A stretch of DNA of 15,102 nt from JBDTOX01 sp039933015. GTDB lineage: Bacteria; Pseudomonadota; Gammaproteobacteria; Burkholderiales; Methylophilaceae. Position numbers and translations under genes: made by a program. The stretch is from the NCBI GenBank assembly GCA_039933015.1, contig JBDTOX010000150.1, forward strand, positions 1 through 15,102, read 5' to 3'. This document shows positions 7,794 to 15,102 of this stretch, one piece after another (position 1 is the first letter of the stretch; the number at the start of each line of letters is the position of its first letter). The notes below the pieces were generated by a model that did no database searches, was not told the DNA's origin, and saw only the letters and a program-made list of their open reading frames with translations.

Positions 7794-8185
7794 TGAATAC
7801 AGATGCATTGAGCCATTCACGTTCCATTTCATGGTTTACCCTGATTGGCGCCCTCGCTGCTGCGGTGCATTACGTTGTTGCGGTAAGCCTGGAAGCCGGT
7901 CTGGGGTTAGCGCCCGCCTGGGCAAACCCTTGTGGGTTTTTGCTGGCCTTTCCGGTTAGTTATATCGGGCACAGGAAGTTTTCCTTCGCAGCGCAAAAAG
8001 CTTCCCATCAGCAAGCTTTTCCAAGATTTCTGCTGGTAGCGTGTGGCGGATTCTTGGCAAACCAGCTTTTGTTATTGAGCGCGCTACGGTTATTTCCCTT
8101 ACCCTTTTGGCTGACTTTAGGGGTAGTGATGGTGGTGGTCGCCGTGACGACTTACATGCTCAGCCGCTACTGGGCGTTTAAATAA
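7793..8185 (+). CDS. GtrA-family membrane protein, putative lipid-linked sugar flippase
   Basis: A 130-residue protein with four hydrophobic segments (about 13-33, 41-58, 76-96 and 103-124) and GtrA-family signatures: SYIGHRKFSF after helix 2 and the terminal SRYWAF. GtrA proteins are thought to flip polyprenyl-phosphate sugars across the inner membrane, though direct proof is limited. It overlaps the GtrB-like gene by one base and is followed two bases later by the deacetylase gene. Its place between the carrier-loading and deacetylating enzymes supports a role in translocating the product, comparable to the small membrane protein proposed for the Bordetella lgm locus. Confidence 0.88.
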   Translation: MNTDALSHSRSISWFTLIGALAAAVHYVVAVSLEAGLGLAPAWANPCGFLLAFPVSYIGHRKFSFAAQKASHQQAFPRFLLVACGGFLANQLLLLSALRLFPLPFWLTLGVVMVVVAVTTYMLSRYWAFK

Positions 8186-8187
8186 AC

Positions 8188-9018
8188 ATGACGGTGCTCA
8201 TCATCAGTGCTGATGACTACGCACAAAGCCCGGCGATCGATGCGGGCATACTGGCACTCATTCAACAGCAAAGGCTGACGGCAACATCCTGCCTTAGCCT
8301 GAGCCCGCGCTGGACGGAAGCGGCGAAGCTTATTACCGGGGATATTCGCAGCAAAGCCGATATCGGCTTGCATCTTGATTTCACGCAATACGAGCAACCT
8401 CTGCGCAACGCATTGCCCAAGCTTATTGTGCGCACCATAGGCCGCGGCCTTCCTCGCAACGCCATATGTGAATCTATCAAAACGCAGCTAAACCGCTTCG
8501 AAGATGCGCTGGGCGTTGCCCCCGACTATATTGATGGTCACCAGCATGTGCACCAATTGCCGCAAATTCGTGATGAACTGCTTGCTATCCTGGCTCAGCG
8601 CTATGCTGACAAGCTGCCCTGGATCCGCATAGCTCAGCCACCGCTACAAGATGGCTTCAAGGCTATGATAATAGGCATGTTGGGAGCCAGCAGATTAAGA
8701 TGCGGCGCGATTGAAGCCGGGCTGCGCCATAGCGGAGCCTTGCTCGGAGTTTACGGGTTTAGCGGTGATAGGACTGATTACATTCAAAGACTGGCTGCAT
8801 GGCTTCATCATGCACAGTCAAATTCTGGCGATGTGATCAGTGCACTCATGTGTCATCCGGCCCTGGCTATGCCATCCAGCAATTCGGAGCTTGATGACCC
8901 TATTTACGGGGCCAGACTGCGCGAATATAAGGTTTTTGCCAGTGATGAATTTCAGGCCCTGCTGGTTCAATATGACATACAGCTGGCGCGCGGTGATGCA
9001 TTAGCCCTAAGACATTAG
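8188..9018 (+). CDS. ChbG/YdjC-family carbohydrate deacetylase (NaxD/LgmC-like)
   Basis: This 276-residue protein belongs to the ChbG/YdjC family of metal-dependent deacetylases that remove acetyl from N-acetylated amino sugars. The metal and catalytic residues are visible: D9-D10 in SADDYA, H62 in GLHLDF, D116, H118 and H122 in DGHQHVH, and H223 in MCHPA. It has no signal peptide. In Francisella, family member NaxD deacetylates undecaprenyl-phosphate-GalNAc before the sugar is added to lipid A; the presence of a GtrB-like enzyme, a GtrA protein and an ArnT-like enzyme immediately upstream argues for the same role here. The ATG is two bases after the gtrA stop and has no clear ribosome-binding site, suggesting translational coupling. 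A hopanoid HpnK role is less likely as no hopanoid gene is near. Confidence 0.88.
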   Translation: MTVLIISADDYAQSPAIDAGILALIQQQRLTATSCLSLSPRWTEAAKLITGDIRSKADIGLHLDFTQYEQPLRNALPKLIVRTIGRGLPRNAICESIKTQLNRFEDALGVAPDYIDGHQHVHQLPQIRDELLAILAQRYADKLPWIRIAQPPLQDGFKAMIIGMLGASRLRCGAIEAGLRHSGALLGVYGFSGDRTDYIQRLAAWLHHAQSNSGDVISALMCHPALAMPSSNSELDDPIYGARLREYKVFASDEFQALLVQYDIQLARGDALALRH

Positions 9019-9035
9019 CCTCAGGCCAAAAAATT

Positions 9036-9055
9036 AAGCCCGATTGCTCGGGCTT
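9036..9055. terminator. Bidirectional rho-independent terminator
   Basis: A perfect 8-bp stem (AAGCCCGA / TCGGGCTT) with a TTGC tetraloop sits between convergent genes. On the minus strand it is followed by AATTTTTT, a good T tract; on the plus strand only three T follow. It should end the secreted-protein transcript well and the glycan-modification operon less strongly. Confidence 0.85.
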
Positions 9056-9082
9056 TGCATTATCCAAGATATGGCTGGAATA

Positions 9083-9532
9083 TCAGGCTACTTTTTTCGG
9101 CTTCTTGGATACATTCATCACGCAATATTCTGAGCCGTAGTTACCACCGTTATCATCCGGTTCGTAATACAGTTTACGAAAGCTCCAGCGCCCTTCAAGA
9201 TTCTTCTTAATAACAGCAATGCCGGTACTGTGCTCTACATTGCGCCCATCAGTGAAATGAAAACTTATGGCCAGGCGATTTCCGTCTGCTGCCACCTGAC
9301 CATTGTAAACAGTGGAGTTTGAAGTTTCGACCAGATAAGAATACGCACCAAAGTTTCCGTAACTGCTGACGCGATTTAACTTAAGAGTCACGGTAAGCTC
9401 GTAATTCCCTACTTGCTCATTCACGCCTCTGCAGGAATACACACCGCTGTAATTCTTTCCGGTAAATGCTGGTTTAGCCTGAACCAGGCCGGCAAAAGTT
9501 AGCATGGCCATCATTAATACAAGTTTTTTCAT
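9083..9532 (-). CDS. Small secreted protein of unknown function
   Basis: I do not recognise a family. The 149-residue product begins with a clear Sec signal peptide (Lys-Lys, hydrophobic core, VQA-K cleavage after residue 19), leaving about 130 residues in the periplasm or outside. The mature part is rich in Tyr, Asn, Gly and alternating hydrophobic residues, suggesting a small beta-rich fold. It has two cysteines (C34 in YSGVYSCRG and C137 in GSEYC) that could form one disulfide joining the ends. The C-terminus is basic (KKPKK). The start has a plausible GAGA ribosome-binding site 5 bases upstream. It ends in the shared terminator and is divergent from the beta-glucan genes, so it is probably a single-gene unit; no functional link to its neighbours is visible. 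Confidence 0.8.
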   Translation of the reverse strand: MKKLVLMMAMLTFAGLVQAKPAFTGKNYSGVYSCRGVNEQVGNYELTVTLKLNRVSSYGNFGAYSYLVETSNSTVYNGQVAADGNRLAISFHFTDGRNVEHSTGIAVIKKNLEGRWSFRKLYYEPDDNGGNYGSEYCVMNVSKKPKKVA

Positions 9533-9604
9533 TGAATCTCTTTGGGGACTTAAAAAATCAAGGGGTATTTAAAAGTGGGCTCTATTGTAACGCGAGGGAG
9601 CAAA

Positions 9605-9676
9605 ATGAAACATCTACGTCGTAATCATTTTTGTCTTTGTCCGGCTGCTGCATTATCATACACGCTTCAGTCATGA
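9605..9676 (+). CDS. Possible 23-codon leader ORF upstream of the GH17 gene
   Basis: An ATG at 9605 is preceded by GAGGGAG, the best ribosome-binding sequence in this intergenic region. It opens a 23-residue frame (MKHLRRNHFC then LCPAAALSYTLQS). The stop TGA overlaps the ATG at 9673 of the GH17 gene as ATGA. The GH17 start has no clear ribosome-binding site of its own, so the small frame may serve to deliver ribosomes to it. It resembles no known peptide, and nothing proves it is translated. Confidence 0.4.
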   Translation: MKHLRRNHFCLCPAAALSYTLQS

Positions 9677-11340
9677 ACCCTTCTCCAGCAAGCGACAAAC
9701 CGTTGCTCAGGCTCGATATGTCACCTCAAAATTTTTTGCGAAACACTGGCCAGAAAACGTTATGGCGATATGGCATTTTTAATCTAGTCTTACTGATCTT
9801 ACTGGGCAGTTGGTATTGGCATCAAAATCAGCCTGTAACATTGCCCGCGCCGCAATTACCGGCTGATGGAAAACTACAGTGCGTTTCTTATTCGCCATAT
9901 TACGGTGATGATCAGACGCCCCTGTTGAAAACCACCAAAATCAGCACTGCGCAAATTGATCAGGATTTGCAATTGCTGGCTCAGCGTTTTCAATGTGTAC
10001 GTATTTATTCAGTCAGCCAGGGGCTGGATTATGTACCGCAAGCTGCATCCAGACTTGGCCTTAAAGTGCTGTTAGGCGCATGGATCGGTTGGGTCAAGGC
10101 AGACAACGACAAAGAATTAACGCTGGCGATCAAGTTGGCCAATTTGTATCCTGATACGGTCAAGGGGCTGGTGGTGGGCAATGAGGTATTGCTGCGCGGA
10201 GAGCAGACAGAAGCCACTATGCAAGCCTATCTGGACCGCGCCAAGCGGGAAACCAAAGCTCCTGTAACTTATGCGGACGTGTGGGAGTTCTGGCTTAAAC
10301 ACAAAGTGCTGGAAAAGTCGGTTGATTTCATCACCGTGCATGTGCTGCCCTACTGGGAGGATGATCCACAATCCATAGAAAATGCGATTAAGCATGCCGA
10401 CTATGTCATGACCAAGGTTTCTGGCACTTTTGCCAAACCGATTTTCATAGGTGAAACAGGCTGGCCTTCAATCGGCCGTCAGCGCGGAGAATCCATTCCC
10501 AGCCAGGTAAACCAGGCCATGTACCTGCGCGAATTCCTGCAAATGGCCCAAGCCAAGGGCTGGAATTACAACCTGATTGAAGCGATAGATCAGCCTTGGA
10601 AGCGCTTGCTAGAAGGCACAGTGGGCGGTTATTGGGGCCTTTACAGCACCGATCTGCAACCTAAATTTGATTTTACTGGCTCCGTAGCCGAACGCCATGA
10701 TGGCTGGCAGCCCTTCTATTGGGCGCTGGCTGGCCTGTTTGTTTTTGGAGGTCTGGCTATGCGCGCTGCAGAACGACGACCAGGCGCCCTCCTTGCCATG
10801 ATAAGTCTGGGCGCGCTGGCTGGTGCTTCAGTTCCGCTGCAGATTGGCTATTTAATGACAGCCTGTCGCGATGCAACGGAATGGATAGCATTAGGTGGAA
10901 TGACGCTGGCTGGCTGGCTGGCCTTGATAAGTCTGTTGCTTATAATTACACGCAGGCTAGATACCACAGCGTCTTCTCCTGTGGCCCGTGCAAAAAAAAT
11001 GATGCAAGCCTGCCTGTTGCTGCTTGTCCTGGGTGCGGCCATTACTGGCTATCTACTCATGCATGATGGGCGCTATCGCGACTTTCCACTTGAAATTTAT
11101 GCGCTGCCTATCCTGCAGCTCTCACTGGGCATGTGGCTTGCCGGAATTGGTACAAGAACCACATGGCGAGTGTTTTATGCACTTAATGCGGTTGCGACGT
11201 TGACTGCTTTTGCTTGCATAGGCATGGAGCCCAATAACCTCCATGCCCTATTGTGGGGAGGGCTCGCTATTTTGCTAGTCTTTGCCAGCTGGCCAAAACG
11301 TAACTCTGAAAAACTTGAAGAAAACCTGCTATGGCAGTAA
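9673..11340 (+). CDS. Membrane-anchored GH17 beta-1,3-glucan-active enzyme
   Basis: This 555-residue protein has an N-terminal anchor helix (about 33-49), a GH17 domain (about 65-335) and a C-terminal block of about seven hydrophobic segments (about 347-538). GH17 enzymes hydrolyse or transglycosylate beta-1,3-glucans. The acid/base Glu is E171 in VVGNEVLLRG and the nucleophile E261 in GETGWPS; YSPYYGD, RIYS and QPWKR are also typical. The domain is probably periplasmic. No GT2 domain is present, unlike its neighbour. Start choice is uncertain: a TTG at 9631, ATG at 9673 and ATG at 9718 all precede the anchor. I chose 9673 because it overlaps the stop of a small ORF with a strong ribosome-binding site. 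The 3' end overlaps the next gene by 10 bases, so the two are an operon. It likely trims, elongates or branches the glucan made by the partner. Confidence 0.85.
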   Translation: MNPSPASDKPLLRLDMSPQNFLRNTGQKTLWRYGIFNLVLLILLGSWYWHQNQPVTLPAPQLPADGKLQCVSYSPYYGDDQTPLLKTTKISTAQIDQDLQLLAQRFQCVRIYSVSQGLDYVPQAASRLGLKVLLGAWIGWVKADNDKELTLAIKLANLYPDTVKGLVVGNEVLLRGEQTEATMQAYLDRAKRETKAPVTYADVWEFWLKHKVLEKSVDFITVHVLPYWEDDPQSIENAIKHADYVMTKVSGTFAKPIFIGETGWPSIGRQRGESIPSQVNQAMYLREFLQMAQAKGWNYNLIEAIDQPWKRLLEGTVGGYWGLYSTDLQPKFDFTGSVAERHDGWQPFYWALAGLFVFGGLAMRAAERRPGALLAMISLGALAGASVPLQIGYLMTACRDATEWIALGGMTLAGWLALISLLLIITRRLDTTASSPVARAKKMMQACLLLLVLGAAITGYLLMHDGRYRDFPLEIYALPILQLSLGMWLAGIGTRTTWRVFYALNAVATLTAFACIGMEPNNLHALLWGGLAILLVFASWPKRNSEKLEENLLWQ

Positions 11341-13946
11341 CTGAATTGAAGGCAAGCTTGATTAATCGATATTTAACACCATTGTTTTTTGCGCTATGCA
11401 TAGCGCTGGCTCATTTCGCCATCTGGACGGTAGCGAATCGGGCCTTGCCATTATTGGATGCACCACCCCTTGTTAATGGTTTTGCTTATAGTGGTTTTCA
11501 ACTTAATCAAAGCCCCTTGGATAAGGAGTATCCAAATACCGCAGAATTAGTAAAAGATTTACGCTTGCTGCTCCCTTATTCAAACAGAATCCGCACCTAC
11601 AGTTCACTGGAAAACCCCGAAGTGGTTGCCCTCGCCTCTAACCTTGGCATGCGTGTTACAGCGGGCGCCTGGCTGGGAGCGGACAGTATTGCCAATGCAC
11701 GTGAAATAGCAGCGCTCAAGGCCAAGGTACAGCAATATCCGCATATTGAACGCACCATTGTGGGCAACGAAGTGCTATTGCGCGGCGATCTCACTGTGGA
11801 GGAACTTATCCGCTATCTGGATGATGTACGCAACTCAGTACATGTGCCTGTATCTACTGCCGAACCTTGGCATGTATGGTTAAAAAACCCAGAGCTGGTC
11901 AAGCACGTGGACTACATTGCGGTACATTTGCTTCCTTACCACGAAGGTGTACCCGTGGATCAAGCCGTAGACTATGCGCTGGATCGCTACAAAGAGTTGA
12001 TTAATACCTTCCCGCGCAAGCGTGTGGTCATTACCGAAGTGGGTTGGCCTAGCCGCGGGCCGGCCATCGGCGGTGCGGTAGCTTCGCAAGTTAATCAGGC
12101 ACGTTTTGTTCGTGAATTCCTGGCTAAAACTGCATACCATAACTACGACTACTACCTGATGGAGGCTTTTGACCAACCCTGGAAAGTCAATGTAGAAGGC
12201 TGGGCAGGTGCTTACTGGGGCATGTTTGATGCCGAGCGCCAGCAAAAGTATTCACTCCATGGTGCCGTGCCCAAAGATACACGATGGATTGAAAAAGCCA
12301 CCTGGGCTACAGCGCTAGCATTTTTGCCTATGCTGTTTATTGCCTTCAGGTTCCGACGTTGGGGCTTAGGCGGCCGTCTCTCCCTTGCCATTCTATTGCA
12401 AGCCTGCATTACCACCCTGGTGGTCGCCTGGAATTTACCGGGGGATTATTACTATACCCTGCGCGATATTGTTGTGCTGATAGGCCTTATTATAGGCATG
12501 GCACTGACTTCAGCTGTCCTCATGATCTACGGCGTGGAATTTAGCGAAGTTATGTTCAAAGGCGGCTGGGTACGTGTCTTCCGGCGCGCCCAGCCAGTGC
12601 CTAGAGATCAGGAAAAGTTTGTCTCCATACACCTGGCCTGCTATAACGAGCCGCCTGAAATGGTAATCGCCACCATAGAGAGTCTGTCCAAGCTCGACTA
12701 CATCAATTTTGAAGTTATTGTGGTGGATAACAACACGCGCGATGAAGCTCTGTGGAAGCCGGTTGAAGCTTACATGGAAAAGCTGCCTGCTAATTTCCGC
12801 TTCTTCCATTTGCCAAAGTGGCCAGGATTTAAGGCTGGCGCACTCAATTTCGCACTGCAGCAGACTGACGCCAGAACCCAGGTGGTAGGTGTGGTCGATG
12901 CTGATTATGTGGTTACTAGCGACTGGCTGGCTGTCTTGGTCCCCCATTTCGCTGACGAAAAGGTAGCGGTAGTGCAAGCGCCGCAAGCGCACCGTGATTG
13001 GGAAAACAATTTTTTTCGTCATATGAGTAATTGGGAGTTTGAAGGGTTTTTTCGCATCGGCATGCATCATCGCCATGAGCGCAACGCCCTGATTCAGCAT
13101 GGCACCATGACACTGGTACGGCATCAATCGCTGGTGGCGGTGGGTGGGTGGTCTGAATGGTGCATTTGCGAAGACACTGAACTGGGCTTGCGCCTGCTTG
13201 AGGACGGTTACGAGCTGCGTTACATCGATGAAACATTTGGTCGTGGCCTTACCCCTGCCAGCTTTGACGCCCTGAAATCGCAACGTTTCCGCTGGGCCTT
13301 TGGTGCCATGCAGATCCTTAAGCATCACTTACCCAAGCTGCTGGGCAAATCTACACTCAATTTTGGGCAGCGCTATCACTTCCTGACGGGCTGGTTTGGT
13401 TGGTTGGGCGATGCATTACAGCTGTTCTTTACGCTGGGCTCCATAGGGTGGACGCTTGCCATGTTGGCCTTCCCTAAATCCTTTAGCCTTCCTGTTGCCA
13501 TCATGCTAACGCCTATCCTGTGTTTCCTTGTAATTAAAGGGGCGCTGGGTCCCGTGCTTTACCGCAAAACCATGCGTTGTAGCTGGCTGGACATTTTCGG
13601 AGCTTCACTTGCCAGTCTGGGCCTGTCGCACGCAATTGCGCGCGGAATAATCATGGGTATTATTCAGAAAAACGGCGTATTCAAACCCACGGCCAAAGGT
13701 AAAATGGCTGGGAAATTGAATTTTCTCAATCCGATTAGAGAAGAAGTACTATTGCTGCTGGCACTCATGCTAAGTGGCGCATCCATGCTGGCTACTCGCG
13801 GTTTTAACAATATAGATACTCAGCTATGGGTGACAATGCTGGCGCTGCAATCTTTGCCATATCTGAGTACGCTGGCTTGCCAGATTATTGCGCAACTGCC
13901 TGATCGAGCACCTGAGAATAGTGCTGCTGCGGAAGTCGTCAGTTAA
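11331..13946 (+). CDS. GH17-GT2 fusion, beta-1,3-glucan synthase/transglucosylase (NdvB-like)
   Basis: This 871-residue bifunctional membrane protein has one N-terminal helix (about 15-35), a GH17 domain (about 45-310), two helices (about 322-339 and 350-400), a cytoplasmic family 2 glycosyltransferase domain (about 428-665), and several C-terminal helices. GH17 catalytic residues are E147 (VGNEVLLRG) and E236 (ITEVGWPS). The GT2 domain has all processive-synthase motifs: VVDNN (D466), VDADY (D523 and D525), CEDTELG (D615) and QRFRW (651-655). Such fusions occur in Pseudomonas (NdvB, PA1163) and Azotobacter, where the GH17 part can act as a beta-glucan transglycosylase; NdvB is tied to periplasmic glucans and biofilm drug tolerance. 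It overlaps the GH17 gene by 10 bases and the convergent cyclic-di-GMP gene by 8. The exact product linkage is not visible. Confidence 0.88.
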   Translation: MAVTELKASLINRYLTPLFFALCIALAHFAIWTVANRALPLLDAPPLVNGFAYSGFQLNQSPLDKEYPNTAELVKDLRLLLPYSNRIRTYSSLENPEVVALASNLGMRVTAGAWLGADSIANAREIAALKAKVQQYPHIERTIVGNEVLLRGDLTVEELIRYLDDVRNSVHVPVSTAEPWHVWLKNPELVKHVDYIAVHLLPYHEGVPVDQAVDYALDRYKELINTFPRKRVVITEVGWPSRGPAIGGAVASQVNQARFVREFLAKTAYHNYDYYLMEAFDQPWKVNVEGWAGAYWGMFDAERQQKYSLHGAVPKDTRWIEKATWATALAFLPMLFIAFRFRRWGLGGRLSLAILLQACITTLVVAWNLPGDYYYTLRDIVVLIGLIIGMALTSAVLMIYGVEFSEVMFKGGWVRVFRRAQPVPRDQEKFVSIHLACYNEPPEMVIATIESLSKLDYINFEVIVVDNNTRDEALWKPVEAYMEKLPANFRFFHLPKWPGFKAGALNFALQQTDARTQVVGVVDADYVVTSDWLAVLVPHFADEKVAVVQAPQAHRDWENNFFRHMSNWEFEGFFRIGMHHRHERNALIQHGTMTLVRHQSLVAVGGWSEWCICEDTELGLRLLEDGYELRYIDETFGRGLTPASFDALKSQRFRWAFGAMQILKHHLPKLLGKSTLNFGQRYHFLTGWFGWLGDALQLFFTLGSIGWTLAMLAFPKSFSLPVAIMLTPILCFLVIKGALGPVLYRKTMRCSWLDIFGASLASLGLSHAIARGIIMGIIQKNGVFKPTAKGKMAGKLNFLNPIREEVLLLLALMLSGASMLATRGFNNIDTQLWVTMLALQSLPYLSTLACQIIAQLPDRAPENSAAAEVVS

Positions 13947-15102
13947 TATTCGGGGTAGTAGTCGGCGACCTGCGTTCTAGAAATAAGCTGTTGCCGGCAA
14001 AGTTTTTAGCCCGTTTCTTGGCCGAGGCTATGGCGGCAGACACTTCATGGTGGCTGGAATACACTGCGGACTTTACTTCGACTACGCCAATCGACATGCT
14101 GACCAGGGGGTAATAAACCTTATTACCCTGACGATCTTCGCTTTCAATACCATTACGCATTCTATCCTTGGGGTCGTAAAAATCCTGGCTCACCCGCTGT
14201 AAGGTATTGAGTATATGGTTGCAACGCTGTTCCCAATCTGTACTCTGGAATATCAGAATAAAATCATCGCCGCCAATATGGCCAACGAAATCCAGATCAC
14301 TTACTACTGCGTCGCTTAATAACTTGGCAGTGAACTGGATTAATTCATCACCGCGCCTGAAACCATAGGCGTCATTAAATGGCTTGAAATTATCCAGATC
14401 GCAATAACATGCCCAAAAAGTAACTCTGCCTTCCAATAATCGATCCAGATGTTCATTAACCGGTACATTGCCGGGCAGCATCGTTAGCGGGTTGGCATGG
14501 CGCGCCGCATTAATCTGCATTTGCGTAATTTCACGTAACAGGGCGTGACCACTGCCCATGCCCAGATAATGCCCGTCCTCTGTAACAATAAAACCATTTG
14601 ATAAATGATGCGGTTCCATATTGGTGATCAAATCACTGAGATCATGCAGACTCATGGATTTTTCTACTACCAAAGGATGGCTGTCCATGAATGTATCGCA
14701 CAGCCGTTTACCATAGAGTTCACGCGAGTAAGGCCGTGCAAATTGATCAATTATGTTGTAACGGCTAATCAAGCCTACAGGAGTGCCCGTACGCACTACT
14801 GGCAGGGAATAAAGTGCAGGATTACTTTCAAATAGGGAGTAAACCTCATCATTCGAAATTTCTGGCGTCACCGGAGGGATATATTTGACTAATCTGGTGA
14901 TATTGCCGCGCTTGCGCAGGATGTTGCTGGAACCGGGGTAAACACTGACAAAGTTCTTGCGCAGAACCACGTCCAGGTCTGTGGCAAGCGCATGGATGGG
15001 ATCTGGTGCGGGCCTACCCAGGAAGTAGCCTTGACCATAAGTGATTTTAAGGTCTTTGATAATCAGCAGCTCAGCCTGAGTTTCTATGCCTTCGGCAATA
15101 AC
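13939..15102 (-). CDS. EAL-CBS-GGDEF cyclic-di-GMP protein, 5' end outside window
   Basis: The frame is open to the right edge, giving 387 visible residues. It starts with the end of an EAL phosphodiesterase domain: VIAEGIET at 1-8 and GQGYFLGRP at 23-31. A paired CBS region follows (about 70-185), then a GGDEF domain (about 204-375) with NPLTMLPGN, DLDNFKPFNDAYG and the signature GGDDF at 277-281. The fourth position is Asp instead of Glu, and the inhibitory RxxD site is SDLD, so activity and feedback control are in doubt. CBS pairs usually bind adenine nucleotides. A GTG at 14970 could be called as start, but it would cut off clear EAL sequence. The stop lies 8 bases inside the end of the convergent glucan-synthase gene. 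Such proteins tune cyclic-di-GMP, which often controls exopolysaccharide and biofilm; a link with the glucan genes is only suggested by adjacency. Confidence 0.9.
   Translation of the reverse strand, partial: VIAEGIETQAELLIIKDLKITYGQGYFLGRPAPDPIHALATDLDVVLRKNFVSVYPGSSNILRKRGNITRLVKYIPPVTPEISNDEVYSLFESNPALYSLPVVRTGTPVGLISRYNIIDQFARPYSRELYGKRLCDTFMDSHPLVVEKSMSLHDLSDLITNMEPHHLSNGFIVTEDGHYLGMGSGHALLREITQMQINAARHANPLTMLPGNVPVNEHLDRLLEGRVTFWACYCDLDNFKPFNDAYGFRRGDELIQFTAKLLSDAVVSDLDFVGHIGGDDFILIFQSTDWEQRCNHILNTLQRVSQDFYDPKDRMRNGIESEDRQGNKVYYPLVSMSIGVVEVKSAVYSSHHEVSAAIASAKKRAKNFAGNSLFLERRSPTTTPNIN

Noticed and set aside
12510..13328. Long open frame of 272 codons on the minus strand.
   Set aside because: It lies wholly antisense to the GT2 domain of the glucan synthase, whose motifs are intact, and its translation shows no domain, signal peptide or family motif.
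14968..14970. GTG as the start of a CBS-GGDEF protein.
   Set aside because: The same frame continues without a stop to the window edge and encodes clear EAL-domain motifs, so the gene starts outside the window.

Overview
The window looks like a chromosomal piece of a Gram-negative proteobacterium, most likely a betaproteobacterium. The basis is inference from gene content: AmiC-type amidase, TsaE, QueG, lipid A-type sugar enzymes and GH17-GT2 beta-glucan synthases. No rRNA, tRNA or CRISPR array was seen, so the taxonomic guess is weak.

Left part (1-1987): an accessory-looking block. It holds the 3' end of a beta-class carbonic anhydrase (CynT-like), a convergent LysR-type regulator closely resembling CynR, and the truncated right end of an IS3-family element. 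A cyanase gene (cynS) is not in the visible part. The IS end at 1987 probably marks the edge of an insertion or rearrangement beside conserved housekeeping genes.

Housekeeping part (2148-5103): an AmiC/AmiB-type cell-division amidase and tsaE (tRNA t6A synthesis) overlap on the minus strand. queG (last step of queuosine synthesis) runs divergently, and its start codon sits inside the first codons of tsaE. This matches the E. coli queG / nnr-tsaE-amiB neighbourhood with nnr missing.

Surface-glycan part (5158-9018): four tightly packed plus-strand genes encode an ArnT-like GT-C glycosyltransferase, a GtrB/DPM-like polyprenyl-phosphate glycosyltransferase, a GtrA-family membrane protein and a ChbG/YdjC (NaxD-like) deacetylase. 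Together they look like a pathway that loads an N-acetylhexosamine on undecaprenyl phosphate, moves it across the membrane, deacetylates it and attaches the amino sugar to a periplasmic acceptor, probably lipid A. This is the logic of Bordetella lgmABCD and Francisella flmF2-naxD-flmK. A bidirectional terminator separates the set from a convergent gene for a small secreted protein of unknown function.

Right part (9605-15102): a possible 23-codon leader ORF overlaps the start of a membrane-anchored GH17 protein, which overlaps a GH17-GT2 fusion (beta-1,3-glucan synthase/transglucosylase). The fusion overlaps at its 3' end a convergent EAL-CBS-GGDEF cyclic-di-GMP protein that runs off the right edge. 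The theme of the right two thirds is cell-envelope glycan synthesis and modification.
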